A stretch of DNA of 64,000 bases from contig BLJB01000067.1 of assembly GCA_013423325.1 (NCBI GenBank), positions 186,001 to 250,000 on the forward strand, written 5' to 3'. Source of the DNA: Usnea hakonensis. Its lineage: Eukaryota; Ascomycota; Lecanoromycetes; Lecanorales; Parmeliaceae. Positions 10,714 through 22,691 of the stretch are shown here, piece after piece. The position numbers and the translations under genes were made by a program. The notes under the pieces are model-generated. The model did not search any database, had not been told where the DNA came from, and was given only the letters and a program-made list of their open reading frames with translations. Within the stretch, counting starts at the first letter, position 1. The number at the start of each line of letters is the position of its first letter.

Positions 10714-13700
10714 ATGCTTGTACGAGCCTCCAAGCGTACCTTTTACCGCGATGCCTACAAGCAATCCTCTCCCGGCCTTGACCTTCTTATAAATCTTCCC
10801 TTCTTATGTCCTGTGCTCTTCGGACATTCAATTCGTCCACGCAAAAATTTGACAACAGCCCGTGCCATCTCCTCCGAGTCTCGCTTGGAGCGAGCATACC
10901 CGAGGAGTTGCAGAAATCGGACATGTAGTACCCCTTCAACCCGCAGAAGGCTCGCCTCCGCTGCTGCCACCATCCAGTATGATCTCGAACATGACGACTA
11001 TGTTCCATGGGCTGAATCTTTGGTCGCCAAACAAGATCACCAGCCTGGCTTCGACGGAACCGCGATCTCTGCCCTTCGCCGCTTCGATCCCAGTACTTCA
11101 CCACTCATCATCAAAGACACGCTCGCCACACTGCCCAAGATCTTCCGTGTGAAAGATGATATAACAGGCGACCTCAATGAGATACATCAGAATTTACAAG
11201 CATGTCTCCAAGTAGGCCGTCTCGAGCGAGCTGCGGCTCTCTTGAGAAGGCTTAATCAGATTTACAACCCAGATGCTGCCGGACTGCTTGCTGCTCATTC
11301 CGATTATGTGAGAGAGCTCACAAATAAGATCGTGCAAACCAATGACCAGCAGCTCCTCAGAGATCTACAGAGATGGTTTGAGGTGGATTTAAAGCAAGTT
11401 GGCGTAATTCCAGATGCAGAGATTTATGCTCAAATGATTAGAGCCACTTCGCAGTTGTTGGGTGCAAGCAAAGAACGTACAATGAGAAGATACCAAACTA
11501 TGGCGGATGACGCTGGGCTCGGTGTCGAAACTAGGGCTCTTTGCGAGGATGATATTGAAGAGTTCTCTACAGTATGACAGATGCACACTTCTTTAGAGTT
11601 GTTTGCTAATTCCATACATAGGTTACTGCTTCGCGCAGCAATGCACAGGTGGACGCAGAACCGACCGAATTCCACAAGTCCTTCCTAGAAGAATCTGGAG
11701 CAGCCGAAAGAGCCCTCGCCATGCCTGCGGATGGAAAATATGCTGTTAGGGCAATGGAACAAAAGGGCCACGGTCTCTTAACCCTTAAAAAATCATTGGA
11801 ATTACTCGGTCGTGGAGGAGCAGACATTTTCAGTGGCAGAGAGGCTGCTAATGGCGATTTGCCTGCCGAGGAGCGTCAGAGACTTCTGGAAACGAGCACA
11901 GTCACAGCTGCCATGGATCGATGGCGCGCAGAAGATAAACATCTCAGGGACATTGGCATCAACACCAATCTTGCAACGGCGCCGGTTGGTGCCATGATGT
12001 GGAAATGGCACGAGGCATTGGTTCCGTTGATCGAGGAAGACTTGAAAAGATCAGAAGACGCTGGAGGGAAGGGGAAAAAAAATGCGGCCGATGTGGAACT
12101 AATACTCTTGAGTCCTTACTTACAATTTCTGTTGCCTGAAAAGCTCTCAGCGGTGACCATATTGGCTGCAATGAAAGCTCTCGGCACGGAATTGATCGAC
12201 GAGAGAGGCCTGAGAATCAATCATGTTGTCTCAGCCATCGGGAACGCTATCCAGGTCGAAAGCGTTGGCGAACTTTTCAGGCGTGACCACAAGATCAAAA
12301 AATGGCGTAAGACCACCCGGGGCATAATTTCAAAGATCTATGACAGCCTCGAATGGACGCAAGCAATAAAGGTCAAAATTGGCGCCATTCTGATTTCTCA
12401 TCTTATGAGCATCGCCAAGGTACAGGTTTCTCGGGAAAGAAATGGTGTAGTATATCGAGAGGCACAGCCAGTGTTTTTCCATACATTCCAATACATGGGT
12501 GGGAAGCGCGTGGGGGTCATCCAGCTCAATACAGCTGTGCTAGAGACGTTGGGGAAGGCTCCCGTGGCCTCGGTAATAGCCAAATACCTACCAATGGTCG
12601 CCGAGCCAAAACGATGGACTGGATTCCGCGAAGGAGGTTTCTATGAGCATTCGGTACCTGTGGTTCGCCTCCATTCAGATGACGTGCAATCGAAACGGTA
12701 CGCTATTACTGCAGCGGAAAACGGAGACATGTCGCAGGTCTTTGCAGGTCTTGATGTTCTGGCGAAAACTCAATGGAAAATAAACTCCTTCGTGTTCAAG
12801 GTCATGCTTGATGCATGGAATACTGGAGAGGCAATAGCTAAAATACCTCCTGCAAGCCCACCATCCGATAAACCTCAGGAGCCACCAACATCAGCCGAGC
12901 CCGAGGCACGAAAATCATGGATACGGGCTGTACGGGATGCTGAAAACCATAGGTTGGGGCTCAAGACTCAGAGATGTTTTCAAAACTTTCAACTTGAAGT
13001 CGCCCGGGCATACTTGAATGAAACATTCTACTTCCCCCACAACTGTGACTTTCGCGGTCGTGCATATCCGATGGCCCCCTTTCTAAATTACATGGGGGCT
13101 GATAACGCACGAGGACTTTTGCTTTTTGCGAAGGGCAAAGAGCTCACCGAATCCGGGCTCTGGTGGCTCAAAATCCATCTTGCCAACGTGTATGGATACG
13201 ATAAAGCCAGTTTTAAGGACAGAGTGCGGTTCACGGAGAACCACTTGGCTGAGATATATGACTCTGTCAATAACCCTTTGGACGGCAACAGATGGTGGCT
13301 GAAAGCTGAAGATGCTTGGCAGTGCCTTGCCACATGTAATGAATTAAAAGCTGCTCTGGACTCGCCAGACCCGACCCGTTACGTCTGCCAACTTGGTATA
13401 CACCAAGACGGTACTTGCAATGGCCTTCAACATTACGCAGCGCTCGGAGGTGATGTCGCTGGCGCCCAGCAAGTGAACCTCGAGCCCGGTGATCGACCAT
13501 CCGACATATACACCGCAGTAGCCGAAATGATAAAAGCAGAGGTTGCGGACGAGGCAGAGCAGGGTGACGCGTTGGCACGACAGCTGGACGGCAGAATAAC
13601 CAGAAAGGTGGTCAAGCAAACAGTGATGACGAATGTTTACGGTGTGACATTTATTGGTGCCAAGAAGCAGGTTCAAAAGCAGCTTGAAGATTTGATGCCT

Positions 13701-15057
13701 GAATTTTCGGATACTGCTAATTTTAATCGGCATGCGGCATCTTCGTACATTGCGAAGAAAATCTTCAAATCACTGTCGACCATGTTTAATGGAGCTCACG
13801 ACATACAGTACTGGCTTACCGATTGCGCTGCGAGGATTTCCAATTCCATATCGGCCGAGCAAGCCGACCATATAGAAAGAGAAACCAAGGGTGAACCGAG
13901 GCCGAACCAGTTCAAATTGAGAACGCTGAGGGGATGCAAGGATGAGCTCTTGTCGTTCAAATCAAGCGTTATCTGGACGACACCCCTGAAGATGCCTGTT
14001 GTTCAGCCCTATCGGAAGGCAAGTAGCAATCGTGTAGACACAAACCTCCAGAGAATCAGTATCGCGGAGCGCACTGCAGCGAATCCTGTCAATAAGGTAA
14101 AGCAGCGTCAGGCGTTCCCCCCAAATTTCATCCATTCACTCGACGCTACACATATGTTTCTCACAGCGCTGAAGTGCGACGAAGTCGGCATTACCTTTAC
14201 CTCGATCCATGACTCCTTCTGGACACATGCTGGCGACGTGAATACGATGAACAGGATCATTCGCGATGCGTTTATCAGGATGCACTCCGAAGACATAGTT
14301 GGCCGACTCGCCGCTGAGTTCAAGGCAAGGTATAAAGGCTACATGCACCAGGCAAGTGTTTTCACTGACAGCCTCGTCGGCCGCAAAATCTTGAAGTGGC
14401 GTCGCAACCTCCATAAGGGTCCAAAGAAAAGCGACCTCGAAAAGAAAAGAGAAGAATTGGTCCTTGAACATCGCCGTCAGGCTTTGCTCGCATCCAAGGA
14501 CTCCAAGGAGCGTGAGGAGGGCGAGGCGATGGAGACACCAGGGAAGTTTTTTGCCGAAGCAGATGAGAGAGCTATTACGCCATCAGGCATCAAACCACCC
14601 CCCATTGACGGAATGGGACCGGCTTCCTCGAGATCTGCCAAGTTGAAAGCCAATCAGCTTCTGGAGGTTGGCGACACCGCGAACTTGGGGACAGTGGACG
14701 GTGGTGATGAGGCTGAGGGTCTCGATATGGGCAGCACAGCAGAATGTCAAGCCACTGCAGACGGCGCGGAGACATTGGAGGAGACAATGCCCGACGCAGA
14801 AGAAGAAGACTCCCTCGATGCGGAAGAAGACTCCTTGCCTGAGGTAGAGGAGGCTAAGCCCAAAAAGAAGAAGGCTGTCAATAAAAACAAAACTTGGTTG
14901 TGGGTGCCGTTGGAGTTTCCCCCTGTTCCAAAGAAGGTAGGATCCTCAATCCCGGCATGGGTTGCTGTGCATGATGATTTGGAGGCGTTGCTGACTAGTC
15001 GAACAGGGCGATTTCGATGTCTCCAGATTGAAGGATAGTCAGTATTTCTTTTCCTGA
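10714..15057 (+). CDS. RPO41: mitochondrial DNA-directed RNA polymerase (T7-like)
   Basis: Single-subunit RNA polymerase that transcribes the mitochondrial genome and primes its replication. The model joins 10714-11571, 11622-14936 and 15007-15057 (1407 aa). The last intron matters: reading through it gives an aberrant tail, whereas splicing gives PPVPKKGDFDV...SQYFFS, the C-terminus expected for this family. Catalytic landmarks are the motif A Asp in DGTCNGLQHYA (residue 882), the motif B Lys in RKVVKQTVMTNVYG (951) and the motif C Asp in HDSFWTH (1150). The fingers/palm block DFRGRAYPMAP is also present. The first ~90 residues are Arg/Ser-rich, fitting a mitochondrial targeting sequence. 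An acidic insertion lies before the terminal WVPLEFPPVPKK. Length is close to that of other filamentous fungi. Confidence 0.96.
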
Positions 15058-15413
15058 GGCATTCATCTACACTTAGGGGGTTTTGGTACTTTGGGTCATT
15101 TGAACGTTCTGTTCATTTGGGACACCGACATCTTTTTTTTGTGCAACAATCTCGCATAGCGTTTGCGCTGGATATTGAGTCACTGAGCCATTTGTAGAAT
15201 ATTGTCGACGGTTTTAGCATATTGGTAAATATCAGACTGTAAAAAATCCATGTAATATAGATCGTCTTGCTTCACGTCAGATGCTATTTCTATGACATGG
15301 AGTTCAATACTATGGACTTGATTGTGATACCCATCTATTTGATATGTAATCGCACATCAAGAGTATTTTGATTTCCATGGCAGCAGAATTGAATCCTAGT
15401 TGATCGTCTAATT
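15058..15413. other. convergent 3' intergenic region
   Basis: It lies between the ends of RPO41 and the minus-strand oxidoreductase. It is A/T-rich with T tracts (around 15131) and AATATAGA/AATACT elements. I see no gene. Confidence 0.6.
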
Positions 15414-16543
15414 TCATAGCTTCGACTGACTCGGGTCATCAATCTTGATAGTCAGCTTACCAAAGTGCTTCTGGTCCCACATGTACTGGTACGCCTCTTT
15501 AGTCTCGTCGAGGCTAAAGACCTTGTCATCCACAACAGGCTTGATCCCATTCGCATCGATAGCCTCATTCATCTGCTCAAACTGTAGCCTCGATCCCACG
15601 AGCACGCCCCGCACCGTGCACATGTTGTTCAAGCAGTCCAGGAAGCTCGGCTGGTCTTTGCTGAAACCGCCCAAGAATCCAATAATGGAAATGGTTCCTT
15701 CGGGCCTGATGGCCTTCAACGACTGCGCCATCGTCCTCGGCCCGCCGACTTCGACAATGTGCGCGCAGCCTTTGCCGCCGGGCGTCAGCTTCTTGGCCGT
15801 TTCGCCCCATGTCTCGTCGGTTTTGTAGTTGATGACGTGGTCTGCGCCGAGCTTTTTGAGGACCTCGGCTTTGTCGTTGGAGGAGGTGGTGGATATGACG
15901 CGGGCGCCGGCCGCTTTGGCGAATTGGAGGGTGAACATGCTCACGCCGCCGGTGCCTTGCGTTAGGACTGTGTCTCCGGGCTTCAGGCTCTTACCCGGCA
16001 CGCCGTATAATGCGTTCCATGCTGTCAATGCCGCGCAGGACAGTGTGCTCCCTTGCTGAAAATTCAGAGTCGTGGGCATGGAGACGAGGCCTGATTCTTC
16101 AAAGGCACCGTATTGACGGAGAGTGCCGTCGAGATTACCGCCGAGACCGGTACCGGCGTCGGCGGCTGTGATGTCGGCTGCGAGGTGGGATTGGTTGAAG
16201 AGGGTGAGGACTCTGTCGCCTTTTTGGAAACGTGTGACGCGTGGGCCCGTGGCGACGACGGTGCCTGCGCCGTCCGAGCCGGGAATGCGGGGGAGGCCAA
16301 TGGGGAAGGGATATTTGCCCTTTTGAAGAGCATGAGTGAGCTAGGCGTTTGAAAGGGCAGTAGGGGAAGGGGGATAGATACCAGGGAGATGATGAGGTCT
16401 CGGTAGTTCAGGGAAGCGTAGTGGAAGTTGACGAGGACGTCGTGGTCACCAAGAGCCGGAATCTCAGCTTTGTCGTTCCATTTGAGGCCGTCGAAACCGT
16501 TTGGGCCTTCGACGGTCCATTGCTTCGTAGTTGATGGGGGCAT
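15414..16543 (-). CDS. MDR-family NAD(P)-dependent alcohol dehydrogenase/quinone oxidoreductase
   Basis: The model joins 16543-16382 and 16319-15414 (355 aa). A 62-nt intron (GTATCT donor) joins LNYRDLII to GKYPFPIGLPRIPGSDGAG, as expected for medium-chain dehydrogenases. The N-terminal GroES-like domain lies before about residue 130. The Rossmann fold carries a GTGGVSMFTLQFAKAAGA glycine-rich turn followed by GADHVINYK and GTISIIGFLGG. The four structural zinc cysteines of classical ADHs are absent, so it belongs to the zinc-independent or 'zinc-type-like' branch. The substrate is unknown. It sits between RPO41 and the tyrosinase, so it could be the edge of the secondary-metabolite-like cluster or simply a neighbour. 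A shorter acceptor choice at the CCTAG inside the intron region would add a few residues. Confidence 0.88.
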
Positions 16544-17010
16544 ATTTGAGTTTCTTTCTTCTTAATGTGAATTCAAGGGAAAGTGAAGTGATGGTATAAG
16601 GAAGCAGGTTCGGGGGGTTTAGTGGGTATGTTGTAGAGGTGGTCTGATACTTTATATGACGGAAGCTTGGTGAAAAAGGGCATCGAGGCCATCTTGAATC
16701 TTCCGATGATTTGATTTCCACTTGGCAAAAGATGATGACGTAAATAGTAGAAAACCCGGAAACGGGATGCCTAATAATGGAAGGTGGTGATGTGTCTTTG
16801 GAGGGAAAGACTGTTTGTTGGTAAAGTACAAACGTACGAGGGAAGCCATTGCAATCAACCACACTACAAACGTACCTTATTATTAATTGCCGATCACTTT
16901 GCTGGGGACGAGGGGTACGCGGAGCTAACTCCCTCACTCCTACAACCTCAGAAAAGAAAAAAAGAAAAAAATCATAGAGAGCCTCGTCATTTGTGACATG
17001 ATCAATTACT
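16544..17010. other. intergenic region between two minus-strand genes
   Basis: It holds the oxidoreductase promoter and the tyrosinase 3' UTR. A purine-rich AGAAAAGAAAAAAAGAAAA stretch occurs near 16950-16970. I see no gene. Confidence 0.55.
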
Positions 17011-18248
17011 TTAATAATACGTATAACAAAAAGGTTCTGACTCTGTATTCATCACGTCTTCAACCCGCACGTCTAGTGCCAGATCTCCCAAGGGTAGTGG
17101 ATCCATCAAACCTGCATCCAAGTCGGACGTATAAGCAGCTTTGCCCGAGTAGTCCTTCAATCTGGCCTGTCGGTCAATTTGTTGCCATTGCCACCACAAC
17201 CGATCGAGCTGCGTGTGATGGAGAAAGAAGACTGGATCTAGCTATCGCATTAGCTCAAAATGCTACCTAGCTGGAATACAACGAACCAGCAGGTGCCGTG
17301 ACCGTGGAGAAATCGCCATGTATGCTGCGAGGAATCGACAGATGCGGGCCATCCTCCACCCCGAGATTGAAAGTCGCGTAATCCGGGGTATGGAGTAGCT
17401 CATCCAAAGCCCGAGGCTCCAGAGCTGCACTGAATCGGGTGAGGTTCTCCCCTACGGCAAAGCCGCGAGATAGGCAGTGTGGGTACGGATACTTCTCCAC
17501 GTAGAGCACCTGGAGCCGGGCAAATGGACCGTCCGTTACGCAATGTCCATGGATGGACTCAAGGTCCTTTTCATCACCGTCGCCGCCAAATCCAAGTGTG
17601 GTGTCCCAGACAGGAGCGTGCGTGACATCTTTCCAATCGAGAGACCAGTCCCAATATCTGGAATGTTCAGCTACTCGAGTCTCTAACTCGCGTTGTTGTA
17701 CGTACGTGAGATGGCCTGAATAGGCGCATTGCTCCCTAAGCGTCTTCTCATACACATGAATGAAGTACCTGTGCCATGGGAGAAAGGCCGCAGTATCATG
17801 TGCTTCACACGCATCAGCAACACCAGGATCATTGGGTCGTTCATTACTCACAAGCCTCGCCATTTCGGCTATGCACGTATGGGAAATCATCATACAGCGT
17901 CTGGTTGAGACCTAGTCTTGAAGGCGAGCTTCTTAAACATTGGACTGCCTGTATATAGTCACCCTTCTCTGTGTCGCTCAAATCTCGCCATTCTCGACGT
18001 ATCGTGGGGTTCGTGCAAGCTGTGGATGCTGGAGCCCTGGAATCCCCCTTGTGCTGGAACAGGACGACGGCACCAAGCCCCAGGATCATGCACAAAATCC
18101 CTATGCAAAGCGCCAGTGGTAGACGAAAAGCCCTTGGTCCATGCGCGTTCGTGACCAAAGAACGTGGACTCTCGTCAGCTTTTTCATCATCAAACTCCAA
18201 GTCGACGACAGGGGCGTAAGCCGCTGTTGACTGGCTGTAGTGTGTCAT
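17011..18248 (-). CDS. membrane-anchored tyrosinase-like dicopper oxidase (UstQ-like)
   Basis: The model joins 18248-17852, 17802-17287 and 17237-17011 (379 aa); an ATG at 18371 would add 41 residues. Both 49-nt introns have good branch sites (GCTGATG, GCTAATG). A naive reading frame stops early; splicing the second intron restores DPVFFLHHTQLDRLWWQW, the CuB signature. The cytosolic N-terminus is followed by one membrane helix at about 43-64. CuA ligands appear to be H126, H134 (HDTAAF) and H143 (PWHRYF). The YWDWSLD block and the GPH...SIHGDF region precede the CuB HH pair. This short, N-anchored form resembles tyrosinases of fungal RiPP clusters such as UstQ, which hydroxylate or oxidise Tyr in the peptide. 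Its substrate here is inferred from neighbouring UstYa genes, not shown. Confidence 0.9.
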
Positions 18249-18849
18249 GACTAATGAGCAAAGGAGAAGGCAGTCGAAAAAGACCTCGACAGCCTGTAAG
18301 CCCCAGATAATAGGACAATAAGAAAATAAGATAGAGTTTCGACTGTCAAGACGGCCTCTGCTGTTCAACATACACGTGGCAATTGTGATTTTCGATCGAA
18401 CAAAGCGTGTCTCTTAGAAACTCCTCGGCTTCCCATGAATAATACCCGACAAGATGTTGTCTACCACGGAACATAGCGCCAGCCCTGCGCAAGGACACTC
18501 GGTATTTAATCGTTTAATTCCTTCCTGTTACCATCCGTCCATAGAGGCTTGGGTCCGCACTCACTGCACAGTGACATGTTTGATTTATGTGCTTGCTCAG
18601 ATTCTAGAACAACGGGAAGAAGCATCTACCAATCAAAAAGCCTTTGCATTTACGCTCAGGCCATAATCGATCATTTCATGTTGCACAGGTAAGATATAAT
18701 TCAATGTTTCAGAATTGACTATTAATAAAGTACATGTTTCAATGAATTTTGGTCTTCACAAGTCTAGAATCTAGGGGAATTGAATTCTTCACACCCACGA
18801 CTGCCACAAAAGGACCGAGAAGTCTGTAAAAGGGTATACCAGAGTCGTC
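18249..18849. other. promoter of the tyrosinase and 3' region of the SAT4-like gene
   Basis: It lies between two minus-strand genes. A 70-codon plus-strand frame at 18454-18666 shows no protein-like features and is rejected. The region includes the alternative upstream ATG of the tyrosinase at 18371. Confidence 0.5.
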
Positions 18850-20368
18850 TCACATGATCTCCGAGATCTGCTTGAGTTCAGTCTCCCTCCAAATCCGTCC
18901 AGGACCTCTCTCTGGGGTCTCGTCTTTCTCTCCTCCGCTCACCCTCCCCATGGCATAGGCTTCAACATCAATGCTGATCAGAGTATTGTGACCTGATGTT
19001 CCCACGTATGGAACCCCTGTAATGGCGGTCATGGATTCTGTCCTTCTTGCCCTCCCCTTGGCATTGTGGGAGATCTGTTTGCTACTTCCGGCAGACTTTA
19101 GAGGAAGCTGTGATCGCAGACTCCTGATGATGCTCTCTGGTGACAAGCCTTGGAAAAGTGGTCGTAGCACGGGGAGGCAAGCAGCTACCATGGCGATGCC
19201 GATTTCGAGCATGCCCCAGAACATGAGGATGCTGACAATTCCTAAGCCAATTAATGAATTTTGAGTACCCTTTGAAAGACACGAAGCTTACCAATGTCGT
19301 CGTCGGAAGGCACGCCGCCGACTTCAGCTTGAGAGAATACTGAGACACAAGCACGTAAGTTTCTTGACTGTGAAAAAGATAGATCAACTTACATGCTGGG
19401 CCAAGGATTACGCCAAAGAGTGCCATGCGAGTGATACCGCACGCAATAGCCCTGCGTCAATGTTAACCAGCAAGCACCAAGCTTTCACGCAATGTGCACT
19501 GACAGTGTGCCCACCAACAGAATACCAAGGACGGCTATCTTTCGCCGCATTGGCATCTGGAGTGCAAGAACCTGGCATCATCAGTACTCAGGCCTTGACG
19601 GAAGAATCCAGTGAACTCACCAGCGGTATGGGCATGAATAGAACTGCCAGGTCGACAACGACATCCGAAACAGCAAGAGCGATCAGGATGTCAAATGTAT
19701 CCACACACTCTTCCTTGAGAGCTCCGAGTGTCTGGAAGTTAGCGGCAATTGATGTGCCGCAAGCCGCGAGTATCGCAATTACAAATGTGACAGCCCATGC
19801 CCCAACCACACCGATGAGGACCCAGCTAGCAATATCGAAGGCTCGGCCTCTAAAAATGCGTCGGTAGAAGAAAAGGATCGAGAGCTTGATGGTTGCCAGT
19901 GCAAGGATCTGTATCAAGTCGAAAGGAAACTCAAGCTGCAACAAAGCATGAGTGTCACGGAGTAGTATCGATGTTTAGTCAACATACCTTCTCCAGCAGG
20001 ACCTGATCATGCCCATCGTAGAGAGCTACGTCTGGTCCCAGGTTCGAGGGTGAGTGAGAGCCCACAGTGTGCGTCACGGCCCCTACAAGTGAGACTTTAG
20101 CAGTAGTACTTGGAGTGTTTCAAGTTCCGTTACCTATGATCATGATAACGCCCTCGGCGATGACGAGTGCCTAAGAAACGATTAGTGTTTGAGCGTTGTG
20201 TCTGGAGGACCGGTTGAGACTCACCAATGCCGGTAGACATAGCCAGTCGTCAATGCCCAAGCCCGACTTTTTCCGTCTAATATAGAGGCGAATTGCCACC
20301 GATGCGATACTAAGAATGATGAACAGAATGGCAACGGCGAGAACGCTTTCTTTGTTCACGTAAGTCAT
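18850..20368 (-). CDS. SAT4/rhodopsin-like seven-helix integral membrane protein
   Basis: Eight exons on the minus strand: 20368-20225, 20170-20134, 20082-19988, 19935-19621, 19571-19504, 19451-19393, 19339-19292 and 19241-18850. The frame closes exactly at 385 aa. The protein has an extracellular-type N-terminus, then about seven hydrophobic segments. Family-typical pieces are RRKKSGLGIDDWLC after helix 1, IKLSILFFYRRIF at helix 3 and a VGGVPSDDDIG-like loop before the last helix. The hydrophilic C-tail of about 105 residues is Ser/Lys/Glu-rich. Such 'fungal rhodopsin domain' proteins are common in secondary-metabolite clusters (SAT4 in satratoxin, for example), but their biochemical role is unsettled. 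It lies between the tyrosinase and UstYa-1 and is divergent from UstYa-1 across 1.4 kb. Confidence 0.88.
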
Positions 20369-21775
20369 GTTTACTGTACAGTTCTCGAGACAATGAAAGT
20401 GTCAAGGGAATTGCGAGATACAACAGCGACACCTTTAAGAGAGAATCGATGTCAAGCAAGCAAGCTTGAACCTTAATGACAGCGCCAAATGCCCTCGAGA
20501 AATTGAACTTCCGTCGCTCGTGAGAATCATGCGGGAGAGAAGGCCCGTCGACGCAAGAAGTCTGCTGGAATTACATTCACGTTGCAGATAGCTTTGGAGG
20601 TACTCCCCTGGAAGGTACTTCTGCGTGATAATGATTGGTATTCATTTCATGCATGGGGGGCTTTCCCACTGTGGGGTCGCATTAGTACAGCAGCCACCCC
20701 AGTCTCCATGCAAATTAAGCGCATTATACATGCATAAGTGCACGAAGGCATGAATGGACCCTGGTATCCTGGACATGGGCATGATAGATATGGGAAAGAT
20801 GCTCCTGCCGAATTGCCAGCTCTGTGGGGGTTTTAGGTACGAACAAGAGCTCTCTTTTGTTCCTATTCCTGACTTGAGTGAGCAGACAACTGCGGAGTAC
20901 TTGACCGCGATTGCTCGATGGCGTAGCCGAAGCCGGCGCTTGCTCAAGCAACAAGTGTATAAAGTAAAGTACTTTCCTTAAGGAAGGTAGGTAGGTATCT
21001 GTACTGTGGGGAGACTAAAGACATCTTCTGGCCCAAAAGGGTACTCCCGAACTCAACCGTCAGCACCGTTCATCCGACGGAGGCAACTTAGCAGTTCCAT
21101 ACAGATTACAGGGTACAGACAGCAGGTAGGTTCACCCGAGAAGAAAAGTGAGAATTGGAAATCATTAACAAATATCCTCGTCATTAATAATATTTTTTTT
21201 CAATTTGCATATTCAAAAGTACGACCGCAGGTCTGAGCTCAGCTGCAGACTGCAGTAGTCCGCTCACCCGGCTGCTGTCCCTGCGCCTGCACCTGCACCT
21301 TATAGCCGCAATCCTTTTGGCATCGTGGGCATCGTGGACAAACCTCCCTTGTACTACTTCATTCTTTACCCACTATGACCATGAAGTCCTCAACCTTGTT
21401 CTATTCGCCTTCCTGATGCGGCAAGCAAACGCTTGACCACGTTGCCATGATGCTTCGTTCGAGGTCCTATGGCGCTTGATGACGCTCATTTCAGGGGAAA
21501 TCAGCAACGCAATCCGCAGTCTGGACACACGATACTATCCCAATCTTCTCTCGCCTCATTATTAATGCTGTTTTCACCGAAGCACACAACGCAGATCGGT
21601 CAGTGTTGCTATGTAGAGCCACTTCTTCAGTCGTGGCTCTGAGCCCGTGTGGACAAATTTAAGCTCAGCAGATTCATCTTAAAGGTCGTTCTGTTTTCTT
21701 CTGGGAGGGCTCTTATTTGTTGTCTTCCTCCACAACTTATCCTCAGAGAACCAAGTCTCACTGCGCTACCGGGTA
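20369..21775. promoter_or_regulatory. 1.4-kb divergent promoter region
   Basis: It separates the SAT4-like gene (minus) from UstYa-1 (plus). It holds AAGGAAGGTAGGTAGGTAT near 20978-20997 and C-rich CCTGCGCCTGCACCTGCACC near 21280-21299. Short open frames at 20642-20981 and 21006-21236 have no recognisable products. No binding site of a known regulator could be assigned. Confidence 0.5.
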
Positions 21776-22691
21776 ATGCAAGCCATGAATTCGAAATACT
21801 TGCGTTTATCTCAAGAATCATCAGACCTGCTCTATGCTGGAGACGAAAAGGAGAGAGATGTAATCCCGCGTCAATGGTTTCCATGGAGAAGTCTGATATT
21901 ATCACTCTCCGTGATTGTCAACATCTTTCTATGTACTTCAGCCTTATGGACGATAAGAGATAAGCCCACGCCAACCGGTTATGGTGAGGATAGAGGGACA
22001 CTCCGTGTGAGATTGGCGGCTGACAGGTCTCAGCCAAGGTCGATCCTATTACGACCACATGGACCCAACGCTGGTGGAACACCGCTTATAGCCCCAAAAA
22101 TCACTCTGATAGCGACGAGCTGTGGGAAGCTATCTTACCATCTCATGGTTTCGTAGCCATGGACCGAAAATGGGCAGAGCAGAGACAGTGGCCGTCGTCG
22201 ATGTACCTACCAAGCGATCACAGCAAAGGTGTCTACCTGTTGGAAGCTTATCATCAGTTGCATTGTCTGGTACTCCTTCACTCACCCCCACTGCCAACCT
22301 GGCTCTGCTAAAAACCGTTTAGCGGATCCTACGCAAGACATTTTGGGAAGCCGTCGAGCATCGACCCTTCACCTATCATCCCTCGAGCCACATGGAGCAC
22401 TGTTTTGACACGCTACGCCAGGTAGGGAGCAAATCTTATGATTCCTTGCGAGGACGTTTACTGACACGCTTTACTCAGTCTGCTATGTGCAATGCAGACA
22501 ACACTCCACTCTATACATTTGGGGACAAGACGGCAGGAGATGGCCAGCTCCACCGCTGCCGAGATTGGAACGAGCTTCGAGATTTTGCCACGGAAAATAC
22601 TGCTTGCTACAGGGATTCCATCGGGGATATCCCTCTGGGGGAGCATTTCGGATATTGCGATGATGGGCTTGATGGTCTGACCGCACTTTGA
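21776..22691 (+). CDS. UstYa-family (DUF3328) oxidase, copy 1
   Basis: The model joins 21776-21983, 22034-22269, 22323-22421 and 22479-22691 (251 aa) with an exact stop. UstYa proteins are single-pass membrane enzymes that oxidatively cyclise or modify peptides in fungal RiPP and some NRPS pathways. The membrane helix lies at about 39-59. The two diagnostic histidine motifs are HQLHC (143-147) and HMEHC (171-175), the second followed by FDTLRQ and MCNAD. The late family block HRCRDWNELRDFA is also present. The RWWNTAYSP block after the helix and WEAILPSHGFV further on fit the family. The intron after HQLHCL and the one after LRQ lie where UstYa genes are often split. A second ATG at residue 4 is possible. 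Confidence 0.93.
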
